Source: Fragilaria crotonensis
Taxonomy: Eukaryota; Bacillariophyta; Fragilariophyceae; Fragilariales; Fragilariaceae
Length of the DNA: 43,260 nt
Assembly (NCBI GenBank): GCA_022925895.1
Contig: JAKSYS010000537.1
Span: forward strand, 1 to 43,260
Reading direction: 5' to 3'
The notes beneath the pieces were generated by a model that worked only from the letters and a program-made list of their open reading frames with translations, made no database searches and was not told the origin of the DNA. Positions 11,401-21,420 of the stretch are shown piece by piece. Each line of letters opens with the position of its first letter. Positions within the stretch are counted from its first letter, which is position 1. Both the position numbers and the translations under genes were made by a program.

Positions 11401-12823
11401 GGAGCGTTCTTGTTAGATCTTCAATCGGAGGATATGTGAAGTCGGTTCTTGTTGATGAAGTCAGGGCATCAGGGGAACCTAAGGGAATCTGAGGCGGTCC
11501 GTTGTCGTCTTCTTGTTCGTCGTCTTGGTCGTCGTCGTCGAAGAATGTCTCTTGTCTTGGCGGGTAAGTGAACGTTGGGTGAGCTTCTGAGCGTTTCGGC
11601 GGCAACGGAGCGTTTGGTCTTGACGTTGGTGTTTTGGGAACAATTTCGGCAGGTGGAGGCTGGTTTTGGTCTGCTGTGTCGGACAAGGGGGTTTTTGGTG
11701 TTAGAATTTGTCCGACTGCACGTGACAGACGCTGCAAGGGATTCGACGGATTTTCTGTCGGATTTTGTTGCGAAGTGTCAATAAAAGGAGCAGGAGTGTC
11801 AGAAATGGGTGAGTTTTCAGGAATTGCTGACGTTTCATGTTCTGTTTCGTCAATTTCGGTAGAACTGTCCGAATTTTCAGGATTGGAGGTTGCAGGTTCG
11901 ATTCCCGGGTTGTTTTCCGGTAGAAGCGATGATCTGCGTGTGAGAACAACTAATGCATTGTGTTCAAGAGGACATTGTTGTTTTTCCAATTCATATCTAA
12001 TTACATTGCAATTATCCTCTGTTGCTACATTCACATCATTGTGTCTGTGGCCAGGAGGGATAAGTGAGTTGCAAGTAATAGATTTGGCTGTGCTTTCATT
12101 GTCAGAACACAAGGAACTGGACTCACCAGGAATGACATTAAGGAGTAATTCTGGGGTCTTGTTTGTGTATGGGTATTCTGGGTGATTGTGTTGTTGCCAG
12201 AAAAATGAAAAGCGATTGTGTTTGATCTGATCAGCCGGCTTTTGGAGGGCGTCTTGAAGATGTGGCAAGGCCCAAGCGCGGTAGACACTGTCGGAGCCAC
12301 GTTTCGTGGTGATAACTTGGATAAGTCTGATAGCAAGATCAAGGGGGACAGTGTGAGGATCATCAACAACATGGTGGACAGGATTTGACTGGCGCCAAAG
12401 TTGACTGGGATTGTTAGGACATGCCCATTGATTTGCTTCATAGTTTGCAGTCATAGGGATGCAAGCTTGAGTCTGAAAAAGGGCTTGAACTGTGGTTGAA
12501 GTGTAGGGGTCAACATTGCCATTTCTGTGATCAAAAATGATAGGCAGATTGCCAGAATCATAGATGATAGGGAAGGTGTGTGCTCCTTCCTTTGGAATAG
12601 GCAGTTCAACTTGAGATCCAGAGGTGTAGGATGGGTTCTCTGAGTGTGTACCTTGGAAGATGAGAACATTGGATGGTTCTGGGGTCTGCGGTAGCACACG
12701 TTGGGGATCGATAACATCAAGAGTCTTGACCACACGGAAGAGTAGATACTCATGATCTGGTAGAAAGTCGATCGAGTAGTTGTAGGTGTTGGTAGAAATT
12801 GGGATGAAGTGGGACTTGTCCAA
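8330..12823 (-). CDS. Element A gag, protease and integrase (1,497 codons open)
   Basis: The longest open frame of the window. It has a variable low-complexity N-terminal third and then a gag domain (about residues 480-700, with LLQRRRQFNAFMDNLRIVC and RTRESFYSIKQG). A basic Asn/Pro/Arg-rich linker and a CCHC knuckle follow (CNNCGRLGHYANRC, coded near 10345-10386). The aspartic protease shows WLPDSGATCHYT. The integrase catalytic D, D and E lie in LHLDLM, RTDAGSAF and NGICEAKW. The integrase zinc domain looks damaged: one expected cysteine is replaced in SISQKHACSK. The frame starts inside the end of the upstream ORF1, offset by one base at a C5 run near 12850, so the two may originally have been one. 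The listed start codon is TTG, which supports translation as a continuation rather than from its own start. Confidence 0.9.
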   Translation of the reverse strand: MDKSHFIPISTNTYNYSIDFLPDHEYLLFRVVKTLDVIDPQRVLPQTPEPSNVLIFQGTHSENPSYTSGSQVELPIPKEGAHTFPIIYDSGNLPIIFDHRNGNVDPYTSTTVQALFQTQACIPMTANYEANQWACPNNPSQLWRQSNPVHHVVDDPHTVPLDLAIRLIQVITTKRGSDSVYRAWALPHLQDALQKPADQIKHNRFSFFWQQHNHPEYPYTNKTPELLLNVIPGESSSLCSDNESTAKSITCNSLIPPGHRHNDVNVATEDNCNVIRYELEKQQCPLEHNALVVLTRRSSLLPENNPGIEPATSNPENSDSSTEIDETEHETSAIPENSPISDTPAPFIDTSQQNPTENPSNPLQRLSRAVGQILTPKTPLSDTADQNQPPPAEIVPKTPTSRPNAPLPPKRSEAHPTFTYPPRQETFFDDDDQDDEQEDDNGPPQIPLGSPDALTSSTRTDFTYPPIEDLTRTLLKYAKTANLRKLNYPSDLLQRRRQFNAFMDNLRIVCNISPWTRNVFDLWPKQISYSHPCIGTALYNLIFTNISDPCQKHIIDCPPDARTAILTLRRHCAPLTQDHIERTRESFYSIKQGHQEVATSYLNRIRTLTRDCYHAGIPNTDADIIKRTIRGGSNHHFYAASYQRFDADIRRAELNDEELPTFAELESHLLNIDDSRGLTLPSQNQRNYNQHANSARQPFSNQSSPSPRHTRVFTPRQQHAFSSMMRPYTASNNRPPHRPNNRGPNQAPAPPRQHNNNDRRSTPQQSRPFQQQNRGSRPPLRPISSNNGNQRRPPNNTPAVRRNPNTSNAANIVCNNCGRLGHYANRCITANRSSTNQNNRGGPPPRNPNNENAAPRNQRAYFITDSTASHSHAFHHQAYMASCDLQDTFNGPSAVTSWPDVNAPQMEINRALLNNDFLPSAPNSPPNTGSTELFPEDPLSTHQRFGPPSLDNWLPDSGATCHYTPVFSDLRDVEACHIPVSLADGTTKISTFKGTTDCYFTSDEGQKSILGLTDVYYIEGLSHRLLSLTTISATQNFTVIIQNRATTIQFPNNSKYTWPLLLHELPTQNAFSTMAQPVDTTPDETSFSPAFDQHVDPTQADTSRPTTSLPLETISRCLAHRNFRNLMTGSLHHAWNDHTLLPAIDKNTWPIRISISQKHACSKIPLRQGSEPFHQLHLDLMRNPFRFGLTTATNYSAYLFIVTTPGKLTGWIGLPTESTTSIITALKSWLTQTELLGRTKSVRFIRTDAGSAFTSAKFITECNNLGIKLEAAAPEHQEMNGICEAKWREVHNTANVLLNTARLGGAFFHHAHAYAVSIINACPAKNVTDQHGNPTTPFQYSYGRKPSLANFRVFGCPVYFKRYEPTFRNKLITYKQQLQRASRGIFIGFPENSAGWLVYSPDHPQRIVITRDAYFDEDFSSALAFDSKPFAGAIPIRSHLDPNGLQSLDNSEPSIVHQTGSAANLGITPSTYLEELHDPEPFTSTRQWPFKPCPSRR

Positions 12824-14911
12824 GGAGTATTGATGGTTTCCAGCGGGGGATGTCGATCTCTTGGAGGTAATTTGGAGATATATCTCGACAAATCACAAAG
12901 TTCACTGCTAGGGTGGTAGCAGGGTTCATTGCATAGGTAGTGTTGCCATGGAGCTGCTCAGTTGTAGGTAGAGTAGCCATTGGGAAGGCAGAGCAATGGT
13001 AGTTGAAGATCATGTCAGCTGGGGGTAGGGCTCCAAGAATGATGCTGGTAGGTTGCAAATCTGGGTCATCACCATTGGTGACTTTGGTAGAGAGAGATGC
13101 ATGGTGTTGGAGGGCAGCTGAGATGAGGGACCTTGCAGCTAGAGAGCTTCTAGGTGGGACTTCGGGAGATGGGTCACCAAAGCCATTCACAAGCGGAGAA
13201 TAGGTGAAGGCAAATAGTGAGGTTGAGCCAAAGTTGGTAGGATGCTCATTGTAGGATGAGCGTTGGCTGTCTTGTCGCTTGTCGAAGGGTTGGAAGCAAC
13301 TTGTTGGTCTTGGAAGAAAGTGAAATGAATGCAGGGACGTCTCTGAAATTACTTCGGTTGGGAAATAAACGCAGTGCTGTTGCAAAGGATGGCACATTCC
13401 GGATGATATCAGAGAGGTCATGTGGCATGAAATTGAAAGTGGAATCTTGACTTGAGGGTAGGTCAGAAAGTGAACAAGATGCAGTGTCTTGAAGGCATAG
13501 AGAATGGCAAGGGCACATTCATGGCCTGGGGTGTCTGGCTCATGATCAGTCAGGAGACTCAGATAAGAGGCAGGGGTGCCATCTGGGAAGTTAGTTTGGA
13601 GCAATTCAGCAGGTAAATTGTCCATGACTAAGTTGGTTGTCCTGTTCAAAGTGTGTTGCATACATTGGATGTACTCAATGCTGTCATCATTGTCAGCAAT
13701 AGTTGTATGATCCACAGTTAGGACAGGGTGAAGTTTCGCGGAAGAAATGACGTAGGTGGTCCGTAGTGAGGTCACGGATACATTTCTTGGTCGCAGCGTC
13801 CGATTGGATGTATCGGAGGCAGAAGGATGCAGCGGTGATGCTAACGTCAACGCATGCAGGTAGTTGCGCATGGTGACTGGCCCATTAACATTATCCTGCA
13901 AAGTTGCATCAGGGTAATATAGAAGGGCAGCATGAGGGTTAGTCCTTGAGTCAAGCTCAGAGGAGTGCTGCAGGAAGGGCACATGGTGGATTGGGTCCAA
14001 TGTGCTGTCTGTCGGTAGGGGACAAACGGGTGTCAAGTCGGTAGGGATCCGTAGGGTGATTACTTGACATGGCTTCGACGAAGTTGGTGATGCCTGTAGT
14101 CGTAGAAAGGCAGTCGTAGGCGCCGTCGGTGGCGGTGAAGTGGGAGAATAAAGGTGAAAAAGTTTCGGATGCAAACGTGAAGGGAGATGGATGTCTGTCG
14201 AAGCTGAAGGGCGTTGGAATCCTAAAAGCTTCAAGGTCTTGAATGAGACGTGAGGCGTTGCACGCGGTAGATGATGTCTCGTAGTCGTCGCTGTCGACGA
14301 TGGGATGAAAAATATGAGGGTCTTCAGAGATGGGTTGAAAATAAAAGGGGTTGCAGTTTGTAGGGGCTGCAGTTTTCTTGATGAAAATTGTGATATGTGA
14401 CTGACGAAAAGCGTAGTTTTCTTGTTCGTCTTGTCTGTCTCACCGTAGATCTTGGTGTCCGGGCGATGGAAGGCGGACATTGCGTGTGGCTGTGCTGGAA
14501 ACGTAGACGTCAGCATGTCCACAGACGCGTGGGTGGTGTCCGTGGGAGGGCAATTCGACGTAGGGAATTTCAATTTCGTCCTGGGGAGGAGTCTTGATGA
14601 ATATTTTGTCCATTGGTTTTGTTCGATTCCGTCTGTAAAGGCAGTGTGAGGAGTACATGACGTACGTGTGAGTTCAGGCATGTACAAATGCACGCTACGT
14701 CTACTACTCAGCGCAGGCAGCGAGTAGATAGAGGTATTGGCTGACATGTTAACTACAGCAAGGACATTTTCGCAAATGTCGTCGTTGAAGTTGGGGTTAA
14801 CGGCATTTTCGATTCCGGGATCGCGCTCGGACATCGGACCAATGCCGTCGTTGTGACCGGGGCCATTGATGGCGTCACCGTGGACGGGGGTGTTCTCGTC
14901 GGGGAGACTGG
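12750..14911 (-). pseudogene. Element A ORF1, 3' part, cut off by element B
   Basis: Open from the insertion junction at 14911 down to a stop at 12750. The first internal ATG is at 14834. About 720 codons, rich in Thr, Ser, Pro and His, with no domain that I recognise. It is in frame with the 5' part (21421-22570) once element B and one TGACT copy are set aside, so element B split one reading frame. Its end overlaps the gag-protease-integrase frame by about 70 bases. Confidence 0.75.
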
Positions 14912-14916
14912 TGACT
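14912..14916. repeat. Target-site duplication TGACT, left copy (element B)
   Basis: TGACT lies directly before the element B LTR at 14917 and again directly after its other LTR at 21421-21425. Confidence 0.9.
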
Positions 14917-15545
14917 TGAAACGTATACTGGTATCATGCCGTACTGCGCTGCTGTGTTAAGTACCGTCGAAATCGCGTACTGGCGTACCGTTGTACGGAT
15001 TACTGTTTACCGCTACTCCAACTTCGTCACCACCACGTCAGAGAATGTCCGGATGTCGACGTAAGACATATGACGTCGTCCATTCGGGACTCAAAATTCG
15101 ATGCGAACCCTGCGTCACTCTAAGTAAATTCGATGACGCGCCTAAGTAAAGAAGAACAATACATATGCCGGAGATACCAAGCGCAGGCAGAGCTTACGGA
15201 AATTCGAAGACTCAGATCATCACAAAACTCAGGATTTTACGAACATGACAGTACACGGTACGTCTGCGACAGTACCTCGAAACTCATCAACTGCAGTACC
15301 ATGTGTTACTTGTCATCTACATTCATCACTACATTCTACATATTCAGGATACCAGAAGATATCTCCATCATACATTTCCAAGTGCAAATCTACATCATGT
15401 GCATTTTCATTCACAAGGTTCACAAGGAGCAGATGGAGAATTCATTTTTAGTTTAGATTAAGCTCACAATTAGTTAAATTGCTCACAGCAAGCTAATTCG
15501 TCGTCGAGCCTACCTCGTTGCGACATTGTAACGATTAAAACTACA
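14917..15545 (+). repeat. Element B 5' LTR (629 bp)
   Basis: Starts TGAAACGTATACTGG and ends GATTAAAACTACA. It carries CTGCTG where the other LTR has a single CTG. Short open frames inside it occur in both LTRs and are not supported as genes. Confidence 0.93.
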
Positions 15546-15574
15546 CCCTTCCTCTGCGCTAAGTTTGGTACACA

Positions 15575-16784
15575 ATGGCCAATCGCCCCGTCGCTTTTGC
15601 ACTAACACCTGCGCTCGCCAACAGAGAGATTTTGGACTACAGCGATCCCTCCGACACGAAGCTCTTCAAGGCGGCGACGGAGAAGTTGTCGATCGATTAC
15701 GATTGCGACTCGGAGAACTTGCCCCTCTTTCTCGCTCAACTTCGCGATCGAGCGGCAGTATATGATTGGTTGGCCCTGCTCCCTCATTCCCAAGGACGGA
15801 AACGAAGAGATGACCAAGGACTTGATCGAATCTTATGGAGAGCTGAGCTACGAAGACGTCAAGCGCCATTCCGACACCTACGTCAATTCGGAGACCAGAT
15901 CGGCGCAGGATTCGGTGATGTTGTATCTTTGCATCATGGCGACGCTCACTGAGGCTGGTCAGAAGCAGGGGGCTCACTTATCCCTTCATGTCAGGGGACA
16001 AAGGAGTTGGAACATTGCTCCTCAAGGTTGTGGTTATGGTTGCCCATGTGGATACAAGAGCTACAGTTACTCAAGTCAGGACCAAGCTCTCATCCCTAGA
16101 CAAGACCATGAAGGACATGGATTCAGACATTGAAAAGTTCAATGATCATGTCCTCACTTTGGCCACCAAGTTGCAGTCAAGAGGTGAAGCTACCCATGAC
16201 CTCTTGGTGAATCTGTTCAAGGGCTACAAGGCATGCAAAGATGCAGAATTTGTTGACTACATCAAGAAGAAGGAAGATTTCTATGAAGAAGGAGGTGATG
16301 TCAGTTATGAACAATTGATGGATTGGGCCCTCAACAAGTACAGAGCCAGAGTGGAAAGTGAACAGTGGTGTCAGAGGACCACTGAGGAGGAGACCATTAT
16401 TGCACTTCAAGCTCAAGTCAAGAAGCTACTCTCATCTGCCAAGGCAGACAAGAAAACAAGGGAAGAAAGGAAGGCAAATCCAAGGGAAAATCCAACGGCA
16501 AGGTCAAGACTTCTGATAAGAAAGGAAGCTCCTCCAATGAGTGGAAGAAGGTTGCACCAAAGGAAGGTGAACCGACCACAAAGCAAGAGGGTGGAAAGGA
16601 GTGGCATTGGTGCTCCAAACACAAGGCATGGACCAAGCACAAGGAATCGGAATGCAAGGGAATTGATTTCAAGCCAAGCTACGATGGTGCCAAGAAAGGG
16701 TCAACGCCGAAGGACTCGAACTCGCCGAGAATGAAATTGGCCAACGCCCTCGCGGCCATCTCGGATGAAGAGGATGACGAGTGA
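15575..16784 (+). pseudogene. Element B gag, frameshifted, ending in TGA
   Basis: Begins MANRPVAFALTPALANREILDYSD, 30 bases after the LTR. The gag core is spread over three frames: EEMTKDLIESYGELSYEDVK, VAHVDTRATVTQVRTKLSSLD, ATHDLLVNLFKGYKACKDAEFVDYIKKK. A Lys-rich stretch leads to a metal-binding-like motif with W-C-x2-H and a later H and C (coded near 16590-16660). Frames change near 15785 (C run), 15970 (G5 run) and 16460 (A/G-rich). The last frame ends with an acidic EEDDE and TGA at 16782-16784. The same frame stays open straight into pol. Confidence 0.85.
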
Positions 16785-18540
16785 CTGCTACGCCCAAGGG
16801 ACTGCGAGTCCTTTGGGCCAGCCTGGAAGGGAAAGCAGATGACGGTCAGCGAGTATGTCAAGTCGTGGCTTCGCGAAAACCAGCCACCTTCGAACAGGGA
16901 AGCAGTGAAGGGAACGCCCACAACGGTCAGCGGACAAGGACAGACGTGGCTTCGCGAAAACCAGCCACCTTCGAACAGGAAATTCTGGAAGGGAAAGCAA
17001 ACAAGTGTCAGCGAATACGACGAGCCATGTTTCCGCGAAAACCTGCTACCTTCAATCGACGCGATATGCGTTTTCACCGCGCAAGTCTACAAGGCCAGGG
17101 TAAAGCAACAACCCGGAAACGCGCGATACGATACGGACTCAAAGGTCATCCGGATCGACAATTGTGCTTCGTACAGCATTTCATTTGACAAGAGTGATTT
17201 CACCACTCCATTGAAACCAGTCAGACAGAAGGTCAAGGGACTTGGAGGAGTGTTGGAAGGACTTCAAACTGGGACCATTGAGTGGACAATTGAGGATGAT
17301 GAAGGCATGCCCTATGTCATCAAGTTGCCAGGAAGTCTTTATGTGCCTAACTCACCATCAAGGCTATTGTCACCCCAACATTGGGCTCAGACAGCTTCAG
17401 GAGATCAACCATGGTGTGAGACTTATCACAATGAAGTCAGGCTACTTTGGAACGGTGGACAGAGGAAGAAAACCGCAAAGTTATCCAAGCAAACAGGGAA
17501 TGTGGCAACAATCTACACAGCCCCAGGATTCCAAGCCTATCACAGTTTCATGGAAGAGGCAGGCCTCAAGGAAGCGGAAGAACTGGTCGTTTTCAGTCAG
17601 AATTTGATCTCAGATGACGAAGCAAGCGAAGATGAAGAGGAAACAAGGCAATCGAGTCGGGAAAGCATGAATGTGGACGAAGTCGAACTCATGTCGAAGC
17701 AGGACGGACAGACAAACCAACAGTGCGAATTCAATCTCGACGGACCGGAAGGAACAGAAACGGTCAGAACTCCAACGATCATCGAAGACGAAGAAGATTC
17801 TCCGAAATTGGAGAGTGTGGCGGCTGAATTCTTGAAGAAGCATCATTGCCTCAACCATCTATCCATGGCCAAAATGCAAGTGATGGCAAAGCAAGGGATA
17901 CTCCCAAAGAGGTGGGCAAAATGTGACATCCCAATCTGCACAAGCTGCTTGTATGGAAAAGCAACCAGGAGACCATGGAGGACTAAGCCCAAGAAGGACA
18001 GTCAGGAGAGAAAGTTGAGAACAGCAACAGAACCAGGACAATGCATCAGTGTGGATCAACTGGAGTCAAGAACACCAGGTCTGATTGCTCAAGTCAAGGG
18101 TTGGCTTACCAAGAAGAGGTATCAAGCGGCAACAATCTTTGTGGATCACTTCAGTTCACTTTCACATGTCTACCTGCAGAAATCAACGAATGCAGAAGAG
18201 ACCGTGGCGGCAAAGATTTCGTTCGAACGATTTGCGGAGAGGCACGGAGTCAGGGTTCAAGCTTATCAGGCGGACAACGGAAGATTCGCGGAGACAACAT
18301 TCATGCAAGCAATCAAGAACGCCGGACAAACGATAACGTTCTGTGGGGTCAACGCTCACTTCCAAAACGGAGTTGCGGAAAGAAGGATCAGGAGCCTTCA
18401 AGATCAGGCCAGAACGATGCTGATTCATGCCCAACACCGCTGGCCAACTGCAATCGATGCGCACCTATGGCCATACGCCCTACGAACCGCGAACGAGATC
18501 TTCAACAACGCACCAACGACGACAAGCAAGGCCAGACATG
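16785..18540 (+). CDS. Element B protease and integrase, downstream of an in-frame TGA
   Basis: This frame directly continues the last gag frame after its TGA; the first ATG is at 16839. The first part is three 27-residue repeats (see the separate entry). The protease-like motif is IDNCASYSISFDKSDF (about 17155-17205), with D-N-C-A in place of the common D-S-G-A. The integrase zinc domain has H-x3-H (HHCLNH) and C-x2-C (CTSC). The catalytic D, D and E lie in SVDQLES, QADNGRFAE and NGVAERRI. The frame is lost near 18537 by a shift of one base. The match then continues in the next frame at KSPLELFSKSP. Confidence 0.87.
16824..17063 (+). repeat. Three 81-bp in-frame tandem repeats in element B
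   Basis: TGGCTTCGCGAAAACCAGCC begins at 16866 and 16947, and a diverged copy (TGTTTCCGCGAAAACCTGCT) begins at 17028. The period is exactly 81 bp, which is 27 codons. The shared core peptide is WLRENQPPSN. The third copy is the most diverged. The block lies between the gag stop and the protease, a place where linkers vary in length among copia elements. Confidence 0.9.
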
Positions 18541-20772
18541 AAATCACCGCTGGAATTATTCAGCAAGTCACCCGTGAGGCCGAATTTGGATCACTTCCAA
18601 CCATTTGGATGCCCAGTTTTTGTTCTGGATGCCAACATGCAAGCTGGCAAGAAGCTCCCAAAATGGCAGCTCAGGTCCAGGATGGGAATCAATTTGGGCA
18701 TATCCAATCAACATGCCAGGAGCATTGTGTTGGTGTTGAACCTCACAACAGGTCATGTGTCACCACAATTCCATGTCAAGTTTGATCCAAAATTCCAAAC
18801 AGTGAGGGAATCTTTGGGGAACTCGGCACCTGCATCAGAATGGCAAGTGGAATGTGGATTCAAGCCAAGGAAGAGGACTGAGAGGAAGTGGTTGGAACTC
18901 AGCAAAGAAAGAACAAAAGAAGACCACCTACAAACTCAGAGGGAGGAGGTGGAAGAGCAACCTGACATCGCAGAAGAACAAGGAATGGAATTGGCTGAAG
19001 GAAGGAGGACCTCATCAAGGTTGAAAGACAAGCCAAGAGTGGATTACAATGAAAGGAGTTTGGCGAGACCAAGGGAGGACGAGGATGTTGCGTTTGCGAC
19101 CATCGCCGAAGAGAGCGAAGAACCCAAGGAGGTTTTTGCGTTGGCAGCATCGAAGGATCCGGACACCATGTATTACCACGAGGCGATGAGAGAGCCAGAC
19201 CGAGAGGAATTCAAAGGAGCCATGAAGAAAGAAGTGGAAGCGCACACCAAGAATGAAGTTTGGGAATTGATCAAGAAGTCAGCAGTGCCAAAGGGTCACA
19301 AGATCATGCCATCAGTTTGGTCAATGAAAAGGAAGAGAAGGATTGCTACCAGAGAAGTTTACAAATGGAAGGCAAGACTGAACATTGATGGATCCAAGCA
19401 AGAAGAAGGAGTGAATTTCTGGGAGACCTTTGCTCCAGTTGCATCATGGTCAACCATCAGGATTGTGCTGATCCAATGCCTTATCAATGGATGGGACTCA
19501 AGGCAAATCGATTTTGTGCTGGCGTACACCCAAGCTTTGGTGGAATGCGAACTGTACATGGCGATTCCGAAGGGATTCGAAGTGGAAGGTGATGAGGAAT
19601 ACGTGTTGAAGCTCAAGAAGAACCTGTTTGGACAAAGACAAGCCGGAAGGGTGTGGAACAAGCATCTGATCGAGAGACTCAAGAGTGTGGGATTTGTGGC
19701 AAGTCAGATTGATGAATGCCTATTCTACAGAGGACAGAGTGTCTTTGTGCTCTACACTGATGATTCTATTCTGGCAGGACCAGATCCAAAGGAGTTGGAC
19801 AGCATCATTGAGGATATGAAGAAGGCTGAATTGGATCTTACAGTGGAAGGAGACATTGCAGATTTCTTGGGAGTCAAGATTGAAAGGAGTGAAGATGGGC
19901 AGAGCTTCAACCTCACACAACCACACCTGATTGATGACATTCTCAAGGAATTGAGATTGGAAGCTGACAAGACAGCAATCCAAGAGAACAACAGGAGCTT
20001 CAAGCAAGCCATTACTCAGATGTCCAAAGCCGAACCATTTGACGGTCATTTTGACTACCGCAGAGTGATAGGAAAGCTCAACTATCTGGAGAAATGCACC
20101 AGAATCGACGTGACATGCGCTACCCATCAATGCGCAAGATTTGTCGGCGAACCGAAGGATGTTCATGGAAAAGCGGTCAAGTGGATTGGACGGTATTTGG
20201 CAGGTACCAAGGACAAAGGTCTAGTCCTGAAACCTGACAAGAGCAAGGGTTTTGAAGTCTATGTGGATGCTTCATTTGTTGGTGATTGGGACCCAGAGAC
20301 AGCAGAATGGGACAGTGACACTGCCAAATCAAGGATGGGATACATCTTCATGTATGCTGGTTGCCCTATCTTGTGGACATCAAGGGTTCAGAGCGAAGTG
20401 GCGCTATCGACGACTGAGAGCGAATACATTGCGATTTCAAGTGCGACAAGGGAAGTGCTACCTCTGATCGAGTTGATGGACGAATTGGAAGAGAAGGGAG
20501 TAATTGAGAAGAGTGTCAAGCCAGTCATGAGATGCAGAGTCTTTGAGGACAACAGTGGTGCAGTGGAATTGGCAACAAGCGTCAAAAGTCCAAAAATGCG
20601 GCCCAGGACAAAGCACATCAACACGAAGTATCACCATTTCAGGCAACAAGTGCAGGAAGGACGAATTGTGATCGAAGCGATCGGAACGGATGACATGTTG
20701 GCGGACATACTGACGAAAGTGGTCAATGAGGAAACCTTGACAAGGTTAAGACCACAAATCATGGGCTGGTAA
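18540..20772 (+). CDS. Element B integrase C-terminus, reverse transcriptase and RNase H
   Basis: Open to the TAA at 20770-20772. It starts with the integrase C-terminal region (PFGCPVFVLD, SRMGINLGIS). The copia reverse transcriptase follows, with KWKARLNIDGSKQEEGVNFW, TFAPVASWSTIRIV, RQIDFVLAYTQALVE, KKNLFGQRQAGRVWN and the catalytic VLYTDDSILAG (near 19755). RNase H shows VYVDASFVGDW, ALSTTESEYIA, FEDNSGAVELA, KHINTKYHHFR and LADILTK. This part is intact as written, in contrast to the same region of element A. It ends 22 bp before the 3' LTR. Confidence 0.92.
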
Positions 20773-20783
20773 CTGCGTTGGAC

Positions 20784-20794
20784 GCGAGAGGGAG
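20784..20794 (+). other. Element B polypurine tract
   Basis: GCGAGAGGGAG lies directly beside the 3' LTR and is almost all purines, as expected for the primer of plus-strand synthesis. Confidence 0.7.
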
Positions 20795-21420
20795 TGAAAC
20801 GTATACTGGTATCATGCCGTACTGCGCTGTGTTAAGTACCGTCGAAATCGCGTACTGGCGTACCGTTGTACGGATTACTGTTTACCGCTACTCCAACTTC
20901 GTCACCACCACGTCAGAGAATGTCCGGATGTCGACGTAAGACATATGACGTCGTCCATTCGGGACTCAAAATTCGATGCGAACCCTGCGTCACTCTAAGT
21001 AATTTTGATGACGCGCCTAAGTAAAGAAGAACAATACATCTGCCGGAGATACTAAGCGCAGGCAGAGCTTACGGAAATTCGAAGACTCAGATCATCACAA
21101 AACTCAGGATTTTACGAACATGACAGTACACGGTACGTCTGCGACAGTACCTCGAAACTCATCAACTGCAGTACCATGTGTTACTTGTCATCTACATTCA
21201 TCACTACATTCTACACATTCAGGATACCAGAAGATATCTCCATCATACATTTCCAAGTGCAAATCTACATCATGTGCATTTTCATTCACAAGGTTCACAA
21301 GGAGCAGATGGAGAATTCATTTTTAGTTTAGATTAAGCTCACAATTAGTTAAATTGCTCACAGCAAGCTAATTCGTCGTCGAGCCTACCTCGTTGCGACA
21401 TTGTAACGATTAAAACTACA
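20795..21420 (+). repeat. Element B 3' LTR (626 bp)
   Basis: Same ends as the 5' LTR. It differs at about five positions and by one missing CTG. It is followed by the right TGACT copy at 21421-21425, where element A sequence resumes. Confidence 0.93.

Larger units (their letters stand above)
14917..21420 (+). mobile_element. Retroelement B: Ty1/copia LTR retrotransposon nested in element A
   Basis: A 6,504-bp element on the plus strand. Its LTRs (14917-15545 and 20795-21420) begin TGAAACG and end CTACA, and it is flanked by TGACT. Gag, protease, integrase, reverse transcriptase and RNase H follow in copia order. The two LTRs differ by about five substitutions and one 3-base CTG indel, so the insertion is recent. 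The polypurine tract is GCGAGAGGGAG (20784-20794). I could not find a TGG primer-binding site exactly at the LTR edge; the first TGG after it is at about 15566. Reading frames are broken in at least four places, so this copy looks non-functional as written. Confidence 0.94.

Noticed and set aside
9444..12185. Several plus-strand frames of 65-183 codons within 8.4-14.6 kb
   Set aside because: They are antisense shadows of the element A gag, protease, integrase and ORF1 frames.
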